From: Solitalea lacus
GTDB taxonomy: Bacteria > Bacteroidota > Bacteroidia > Sphingobacteriales > Sphingobacteriaceae
Length of the DNA stretch: 64,000 nucleotides
Assembly (NCBI RefSeq): GCF_022014595.1
Contig: NZ_CP091740.1
Coordinates: 2,530,200-2,594,199 of the forward strand
Reading direction: 5' to 3'
Below the pieces are notes generated by a model. It had not been told where the DNA came from. It worked only from the letters and a program-made list of their open reading frames with translations, and did no database searches. The translations under genes were made by a program, and so were the position numbers. Shown here in pieces: positions 63,769 through 64,000 of the stretch (position 1 is its first letter; the number at the start of each line of letters is the position of its first letter).

Positions 63769-64000
63769 GCTGTATTCATTGTCCTAAATGGCTAAAGAAA
63801 ACTCTCTTGCCCTGAATCTTCAGACACACCTGTCTTTTCAATGAACTAAAAGCCTATAAAAACATCCTTCTATTAGCAGAACCGGTAAATCGGGCTGCAA
63901 TGCCGTGTTTAATTTTTTATAGATAGTGAGCTGTAGCCTTCAGATAGCAGATACAGAATGACCAGCACTGCAGGAAGCGTGTTATCAGTCTCAGATTAAA
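63769..64000 (+). other. Gene-free stretch at the window end
   Basis: No ORF with coding character, no tRNA and no strong hairpin seen. The only point of note is a minus-strand GTGTG near 63832, a possible intron 5' end. Confidence 0.4.

Noticed and set aside
1-64000. CRISPR array, tRNA or rRNA genes
   Set aside because: No regularly spaced direct repeats and no cloverleaf-like sequences or rRNA blocks were noticed on either strand by eye. A tRNAscan/Infernal run would settle small ones.

Overview
The window looks like chromosomal DNA of a low-GC member of the Bacteroidota, most likely Sphingobacteriales (relatives of Pedobacter or Solitalea). The evidence is the AT-rich genes without Shine-Dalgarno sequences, TAnnTTTG -7 promoter boxes, an Oar-like TonB receptor, an S46 dipeptidyl-peptidase, a SulP-carbonic anhydrase fusion, a 287-residue primary sigma factor and the long (481-residue) GAPDH. 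Genus placement is inference. About 55 genes are supported, mostly housekeeping, and many end in clear intrinsic terminators. No tRNA, rRNA or CRISPR array was seen.

Layout. 1-4.1 kb: 3' end of an MDR oxidoreductase, a secreted helical protein, rpsO and pnp. 4.1-10.3 kb (minus strand): SulP-carbonic anhydrase, a small secreted protein, an ABC exporter, and a SAM-hydrolase/monooxygenase/membrane-protein operon. 10.4-13.8 kb (plus): phoH, purC, a STAS protein, rnz. 13.8-20.9 kb (minus): a small ABC module, gap, rpoD, a GroES-like protein with an MBL hydrolase, a lipocalin-like protein, lpdA. 21-33.3 kb (mostly plus): TonB receptor, DoxX, S46 peptidase, barrel protein, VOC and YajQ proteins (minus), a lysine-rich protein, and the ppk1-ppx polyphosphate pair. 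33.8-41 kb: YceI, a huge phosphoesterase/outer-membrane barrel protein, an HD phosphohydrolase fused to a Pycsar-effector-like membrane domain, an SdiA-regulated-like lipoprotein, and a protein of unknown function. 41-49.9 kb: thioredoxin-like protein, ubiX, mtaB, gtrA-like, an inositol monophosphatase family gene, a frameshifted methyltransferase, rpe, serC-serA. 49.9-61.7 kb: tandem papain-like lipoproteins, a Upf1-like helicase, map, a tandem pair of unknown lipoproteins, mutS, two outer-membrane proteins. 61.8 kb to the end: a group II intron with its maturase, then non-coding DNA with a candidate small RNA.

Most noteworthy. (1) The probable operon at 33.8-40.1 kb joins an outer-membrane protein (calcineurin phosphoesterase, a possibly kinase-like middle domain, and a barrel) with an HD-PycTM protein that has no nucleotide cyclase beside it. 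This is the best candidate here for an undescribed envelope or signalling system. (2) The two C1 peptidase genes come from a 1.4-kb tandem duplication that carried along the last ~85 bp of serA and its terminator. Within this diverged duplicate, a TGTAAC-N6-GTTACA palindrome and a ~36-nt leader hairpin have stayed conserved. (3) Two intergenic units, at 41624-41703 and 63652-63768, have a TAnnTTTG box, internal hairpins and a terminator but no ORF, so they are candidate small RNAs. (4) A SAM methyltransferase gene is split by a frameshift near 46.13 kb.
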